Of a DNA stretch of 34,248 bases, positions 30,645 to 34,248 are shown in pieces (position 1 is the stretch's first letter; every line of letters starts with the position of its first letter). Below the pieces are notes generated by a model. It saw only the letters and a list, made by a program, of their open reading frames with translations, was not told the origin of the DNA and made no database searches. The position numbers and the translations under genes are program-made. The DNA is from an uncultured Eubacteriales bacterium (GTDB lineage Bacteria > Bacillota > Clostridia > Oscillospirales > Oscillospiraceae), in the NCBI GenBank assembly GCA_900549475.1, contig UROF01000027.1, positions 1-34,248 on the forward strand, in the 5' to 3' direction.

Positions 30645-31585
30645 AGGAAAAGCTGCTGATCTCCGCCTGTCTTTTGGGCCGCAACTGCAAGTACAGCGGC
30701 GGCAACAACTACCACCCTCTCACTGAGGCACTGCGGCAGCGCTATGAACTGGTACCGGTATGTCCGGAATGTATGGGTGGGCTGCCCATCCCCCATGACC
30801 CTGCGGAGCGGGTAGGGGACAAGGTCCTCTCCCGGACCGGAGCGGATGTGACGGCACAGTTTCAAAGGGGGGCGGAGCTGACCCTCCGGCGGGCCCAACA
30901 GACGGGTACTGCTCTGGCTCTCTTGAAGGAGCGCAGCCCCTCCTGCGGCTACGGTGCTATCTATGACGGCACCTTTTCCGGTACGGTGGTGCCCGGCAGC
31001 GGTGTGGCGGCGGAGCTGCTGGCAAAAAATGGGGTGACCATCTATGGCGAAAGCCGTATTGAGGAGCTGCTGAAAGATGCCGGCAAAGAATCGTTTACAC
31101 TGCGCCGGGCCTGTCTGGGAGACGAGACGGTTCTGGCTTTTATTCAAACAGAAGCCTGGAAAGCCGCTTTTCAGGATATTCTTTCTCCCGAAGTTCTTGC
31201 CCGATACAGTGACAGAGGCCATGCAGAAGATATGTATAAAACGATACTGTGTCGTGAGCTGGCACAAGTGACACTGGCTTCTGCGGCAGGACAGCCCTGC
31301 GGCATTGCCTCCTGGAGCCAGAATCGGGACGATCTTGGCCCGGAAGTTGCAGAGCTCATCTGCATCCACGTCTTACCCGGCCAATGGCACAAAGGCTGCG
31401 GCTCCGCCTTGATGGATCACCTTCTAACGGAGATGCGGGCAGACGGATATATCCAGGCAGCCTTATGGGTTTTTTCCGCAAATACCCGAGCCATAGGCCT
31501 TTATGAAAAATGTGGTTTTACTTCCACTGGTAAGACCAGAGATATCTTTGGTGCGGAGGAACTCCTGTATATAAAAATGCTGTGA
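30641..31585 (+). CDS. DUF523-GNAT fusion protein
   Basis: A 314-residue protein with two domains. Residues 1 to about 148 are DUF523: LISACLLGRNCKYSGG, the CPECMGGLPIPHDPAE segment, LLKERSPSCGYGAIYDGTFS and PGSGVAAELLAKNG. The conserved cysteines suggest a metal or thiol site; the function is unknown. Residues about 152-314 are a GNAT acetyltransferase with IHVLPGQWHKGCGSALMDHL and FSANTRAIGLYEKCGFTSTG. The start is GTG 30641, which overlaps the Nudix stop (GTGA). The second half has clearly lower GC than the first, suggesting the GNAT part was joined recently. Confidence 0.85.
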   Translation: MKEKLLISACLLGRNCKYSGGNNYHPLTEALRQRYELVPVCPECMGGLPIPHDPAERVGDKVLSRTGADVTAQFQRGAELTLRRAQQTGTALALLKERSPSCGYGAIYDGTFSGTVVPGSGVAAELLAKNGVTIYGESRIEELLKDAGKESFTLRRACLGDETVLAFIQTEAWKAAFQDILSPEVLARYSDRGHAEDMYKTILCRELAQVTLASAAGQPCGIASWSQNRDDLGPEVAELICIHVLPGQWHKGCGSALMDHLLTEMRADGYIQAALWVFSANTRAIGLYEKCGFTSTGKTRDIFGAEELLYIKML

Positions 31586-31700
31586 ATTAATTTTCCCATC
31601 ACCATATAAAAAGAATGAGGAAACCGGTTTGATGGACGCCGATAAGGAAGTATCAAACACACACTAACTTAACGGCTGATAAACAGAGTTGCTAAAATCA

Positions 31701-31835
31701 AAACCACCCGTTGAACGGGTGGTTTGAACAGGCCCTATAAGGGCCTATCTCCCGTGGTCGCCCCCTTAAGGGGGCACCGAATAGGTTTGACAACCACAGT
31801 TTTATCTCAGGCAGCCCCCTACTTGGGGGCTGTCT
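31701..31835 (-). repeat. Structured right end of an IS200-type element
   Basis: Downstream of the tnpA remnant lie four hairpins: AGCCCCC/GGGGGCT (31813-31831), GCCCCC/GGGGGC (31760-31775), AGGCCC/GGGCCT (31730-31746) and the 11-bp AAACCACCCGT/ACGGGTGGTTT (31701-31725). IS200/IS605 elements have hairpin ends rather than inverted terminal repeats, so this fits the element's right end. The first hairpin after the stop also looks like a terminator. The bases 31586-31700 between the fusion gene and this end show nothing I recognise. Confidence 0.65.
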
Positions 31836-32002
31836 TTATTTGCCTTCCTTCACTGGCTTACCCGTAAACGGGTCAGTAAACTCTTTCATACTCAACTGAT
31901 CATTCATGATATCATCTTTGAGCTGATTATTGATATACTCCTTTATTGCCCCTTCGTATTTTCCTACTGTATCGACATATGGGCAATATATATTAGGAAA
32001 AC
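31836..32002 (-). pseudogene. tnpA: IS200-type transposase TnpA, C-terminal remnant
   Basis: The minus strand encodes about 55 codons that match the C-terminus of clostridial IS200 TnpA: YVDTVGKYEGAIKEYINNQL, then NDQLSMKEFTDPFTGKP and a stop at 31836-31838. The tyrosine in KEYINNQ corresponds to the catalytic Tyr helix, but the N-terminal HUH half is missing and there is no start, so it cannot be functional. The open frame continues to the recombinase stop at 32034 in the same frame. The first residues (GFPNIYC) look degraded. It is probably the stub left when other DNA replaced or interrupted the element. Confidence 0.75.
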
Positions 32003-32023
32003 CAGCAAACGGATTAGGTAATA

Positions 32024-32040
32024 GGGCTATATATCAGCCC
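32024..32040 (-). terminator. Small hairpin at the recombinase stop codon
   Basis: GGGCT/AGCCC with a 7-nt loop overlaps the recombinase stop codon. No T-tract follows, so its role as a terminator is doubtful. Confidence 0.25.
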
Positions 32041-33731
32041 GCAGCCTCTTGAACCATAGGGGCGTTGAGCTGGATATATTCAGCCATGCGGCGGAACTCG
32101 TCAGCGTATTTGAATTTCACGCTAATATTGCCGCCCTCGTAAACTTTGATATAATCAATGAGCTCGGCCAGAATTTCCCGTGTCAGTTTGTCGATGTTCT
32201 GATATTTGAGAAATGCTGCCAGGAAAGGACTTTCTGCATCCACGCCGTTTTCCAGTTGTTCCTGCTCGTCTGTCAGCGTCCGCAGGACATTATTTAGGGC
32301 CTCGGCTTGCCGTTCATAGTCCTCGCTCATGTGGCGGTAGTCGTTGCGGGTGATTTCCCCGTCTTTCCAGTCTTGATAAAGGGCTTGCTTATATCGCATG
32401 ATTTTAGCAAGCTCTTTTTCTTTTGCGGCGATGGCATCCTCCAGCCGCTTTGACTTGCTTTTTTTGAGGGGCGCGGAATTGATACGGGACACCAGCTCTG
32501 AATAGGCAACAGCCAAATGTACCTGTTGTTGAATTGCAAACAGGACGCCCGCCTCCAGGCGGTCACTCTTGATGGAGTGCATGGTGCAAGCCTTTTTTGA
32601 AAGGCTTTTATATGTTCCGCACTGGTAATAGATATAAATGCCTTTTGAAGCGATACGGGACATCGCCCTGCCGCAGTCGGCGCATTTCAGAAAGCCGCTG
32701 AACAGGTAAAGCTGCTTTGCCTTTGGAGCTGTGCGCGTGTCGCGTTTGAGCAGGCCCTGCACCTTATCAAAGGTTTCCCGGTCAATTATGGCCTCGTGGG
32801 TATTTTCTACGATAAACCAATCTTCCTCCGGCACCCGCTCCTGGATATGGATTTTATAGCTTTTCACCCGTTGACGGCCCTGTACCATATCCCCCACATA
32901 GACGCGGTTTTTCAAAATCGTGTCTATGGTAATCGTGCTCCACATAGGATTGCTTTGGGCGTTGGGAGCATTGTATTTGAGCCCCTGCTGTTTCTTGTAG
33001 GCCGTGGGACAAAGGACACCATGATCGTTCAGATAATAGGTAATCCCGCGCTTATTCATGCCAGACAGAAACATGGAAAAAATGCTTTTGACTACTTCGG
33101 CGGCCTCCGGGTCAACCAGCAGAGCGTGTTTATCGCCGGGGTCTTTCACATATCCATACGGAGCATGCGAGCCGATAAACTCACCATTGCGGCGCTTCAT
33201 ATCAAACACCTGACGGATTTTCTTTGAGGTCTGGTAGCAGTATTGATCGTTCATTACGTTGGTAATGGGGACGATTATATTTGATACGCTGTCGGGGTTG
33301 CGGTAGCTGTCCACGCCCTCCGCCAAGCTGATAAAACGGACGTTGAGCCGGACGAAAAGATTTTCAATCAGGTTTCCGGCATCGGTATAGTTTCGGGAAA
33401 GCCGGGACAGGTCTTTTACAATCACGCAGTTAATTCTGCCGCTGGATATATCGGACAGGAGCCGCTGAAAGTCCTCGCGGTTGGTGTCCGTACCTGTTTT
33501 TCCGTCATCCACATATACGTCCGCTTCCGCGCCCTCATAGAACTCATCCAGGTGGGCCTGGTGGTATTGTTCCAGGAGCCGCCGCTGGTTTACCACGCTG
33601 TTGCTTTCATCGCGGCCACGGAGCAAATCTTCTTTAGAAAGGCGAATGTATTTCCCTAATCTCCAGCGCATCACATTGTATGAAGTTGGGGAACTGGCGC
33701 TCATTGTCCCCCGGTTTGCTGTTCTTGCCAT
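32034..33731 (-). CDS. Large serine recombinase (TnpX-like)
   Basis: A 565-residue site-specific recombinase of the large serine class, used by conjugative and mobilisable elements to integrate and excise. The N-terminal resolvase domain has the nucleophile S32 in KYIRLSKED and the VKDLSRLSRNY motif at 105-115. A recombinase domain follows, then a zinc ribbon with KCADCGRAM and two later cysteines (YQCGTY, KACTMH). A coiled-coil region (about 430-490) and a C-terminal tail complete it. The start at 33731 follows AAGGAGG by 4 bases; M21 (MRWRLGKYIR) is an alternative. Its composition is more A/T-rich than the chromosome genes to its left. Confidence 0.93.
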   Translation of the reverse strand: MARTANRGTMSASSPTSYNVMRWRLGKYIRLSKEDLLRGRDESNSVVNQRRLLEQYHQAHLDEFYEGAEADVYVDDGKTGTDTNREDFQRLLSDISSGRINCVIVKDLSRLSRNYTDAGNLIENLFVRLNVRFISLAEGVDSYRNPDSVSNIIVPITNVMNDQYCYQTSKKIRQVFDMKRRNGEFIGSHAPYGYVKDPGDKHALLVDPEAAEVVKSIFSMFLSGMNKRGITYYLNDHGVLCPTAYKKQQGLKYNAPNAQSNPMWSTITIDTILKNRVYVGDMVQGRQRVKSYKIHIQERVPEEDWFIVENTHEAIIDRETFDKVQGLLKRDTRTAPKAKQLYLFSGFLKCADCGRAMSRIASKGIYIYYQCGTYKSLSKKACTMHSIKSDRLEAGVLFAIQQQVHLAVAYSELVSRINSAPLKKSKSKRLEDAIAAKEKELAKIMRYKQALYQDWKDGEITRNDYRHMSEDYERQAEALNNVLRTLTDEQEQLENGVDAESPFLAAFLKYQNIDKLTREILAELIDYIKVYEGGNISVKFKYADEFRRMAEYIQLNAPMVQEAAG

Positions 33732-33761
33732 GTGTCCTCCTTCCTATCACATTACATCTAT

Positions 33762-33790
33762 ATTATACCTCTGCACCGGGGGTACAACAA
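33762..33790 (-). promoter_or_regulatory. Promoter of the recombinase gene
   Basis: TTGTTG (33785-33790), 17-base spacer and a perfect -10 TATAAT (33762-33767), 31 bases before the recombinase ATG. Confidence 0.6.
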
Positions 33791-33800
33791 GGATGACTCC

Positions 33801-33825
33801 ACCTCTGGACAAAGTGTCTGGAAGT
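33801..33825 (+). repeat. 25-bp direct repeat, copy 1
   Basis: Begins ACCTCTGGACAAAGTGTC and differs from the copy at 34195-34219 at two positions. It contains an imperfect version of the palindrome TCTGGACA-AAG-TGTCCAGA. The two copies flank the small gene at 33835-34101. Confidence 0.7.
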
Positions 33826-33834
33826 AGCGGATCG

Positions 33835-34101
33835 TTACAGTCCGCTTTTCTGCCGCAGGAAAAAGCCCGTCAGCAGTTCCTGGAGAGAGGGGCCGTCCTC
33901 GGCAAATTCCAGCTTGATGGCCATATCGCCATAGCGGAAACAATAGGGGTTTTTCAACTGTTCCAGCATACGAGCAGCTCGCTTTTCCAGCGGCAACGAA
34001 TTATCAAAAACAAAACCGCTTGCGTCAACAAGCGTTTCCTTATCCACCGCGTCAAGATTGACGCTCTGCATCTTTTCAATCACTTGTGCGTTTAGCTTCA
34101 C
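33835..34101 (-). CDS. Small protein of mobile-element type, function unknown
   Basis: An 88-residue protein that I cannot assign with certainty. It resembles small conserved proteins that accompany recombinases in Firmicute conjugative elements (possibly the DUF6870 type). Visible traits are an acidic, helix-rich sequence with DAVDKETLVDASG near the N-terminus, SLPLEKRAARMLEQLKNPYC in the middle and IKLEFAEDGPSLQELLTGFF at the end. It has no signal or membrane segment. It is coded upstream of the recombinase on the same strand, with AAGGAGG before its start. Confidence 0.7.
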   Translation of the reverse strand: MKLNAQVIEKMQSVNLDAVDKETLVDASGFVFDNSLPLEKRAARMLEQLKNPYCFRYGDMAIKLEFAEDGPSLQELLTGFFLRQKSGL

Positions 34102-34151
34102 AGAAAACCTCCTTTGCAGTTATTCGCCAGTATTTCCAATGATGAGCAGAA

Positions 34152-34180
34152 ACGGCCAGCACCACGAAAGTGCTGGCCGT
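34152..34180 (-). terminator. Terminator for a gene beyond the right edge
   Basis: A perfect 11-bp stem, ACGGCCAGCAC/GTGCTGGCCGT with a 7-nt loop, is followed on the minus strand by TTTCTGC. It probably ends the transcript of a gene entering from the right. Confidence 0.6.
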
Positions 34181-34194
34181 CCGGCTAAATGGCT

Positions 34195-34219
34195 ACCTCT
34201 GGACAAAGTGTCCAGAAGT
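34195..34219 (+). repeat. 25-bp direct repeat, copy 2
   Basis: Begins ACCTCTGGACAAAGTGTC and contains a perfect palindrome, TCTGGACA-AAG-TGTCCAGA. It lies 394 bases from copy 1. Confidence 0.7.
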
Positions 34220-34248
34220 CAGTAAGGGCTTTCCTCAAAGTGCTGCTG

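Noticed and set aside
31701..31835. A row of short hairpins that at first glance resembles a CRISPR array.
   Set aside because: The stems differ in sequence and have no regular spacers; they fit an IS200-type end.

Overview
The window reads as chromosome of a GC-rich clostridial Firmicute, most likely an Oscillospiraceae-type gut anaerobe. The evidence is a canonical S10-spc ribosomal cluster with the zinc-ribbon form of S14, strong AGGAGG ribosome-binding sites, sigma-A-type promoters, an SLH/Listeria-Bacteroides-repeat cell-wall protein, paired half-size chromate transporters, an IS200-type remnant and a TnpX-like large serine recombinase. The species assignment is inference; no rRNA gene is present to settle it.

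Layout. 1-9400 (minus): 21 ribosomal protein genes, rpsJ to rplO, with rplO cut by the left edge. They are driven by a strong promoter at 9694-9722 followed by a leader of roughly 290 nt. 9892-11979 (minus): a secreted, SLH-anchored protein with two different lysozyme domains. 12246-12722 (plus): a GNAT acetyltransferase that converges on a likely operon ymdB-ybaK-metallophosphoesterase-asparaginase (16240 to 12796, minus); a perfect bidirectional terminator separates them. 18536-16360 (minus): birA plus two chromate-transporter halves. 24890-18734 (minus): a molybdenum block, moaA-moaC-MOSC-moeA-like-modA-modB-modC-mogA, which couples molybdate import to cofactor synthesis. 26098-25070: an orphan citrate lyase ligase. 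27142-26270: a DegV protein, divergent from a TetR regulator (27439-27972, plus) whose promoter is packed with inverted repeats. 28246-31585 (plus): ychF, an HGSNAT-like membrane protein, a Nudix hydrolase and a DUF523-GNAT fusion. 31700-34248: mobile DNA, made of an IS200 tnpA remnant with its structured end, a large serine recombinase and a small element-type gene bracketed by a repeated palindrome.

Most notable. A 7-6-7 inverted repeat (TTATTCT-N6-AGAATAA) lies at almost the same distance before the start codons of both moaA and modA, and in modA it contains the Shine-Dalgarno sequence. This looks like a shared molybdenum-linked operator or RNA hairpin. Other points worth a second look are the twin-lysozyme SLH protein, the RG-rich tail on ribosomal protein S3, the structured gaps inside the ribosomal operon, the DUF523-GNAT fusion with a composition shift at the joint, and the IS200 remnant that abuts the recombinase in the same frame.
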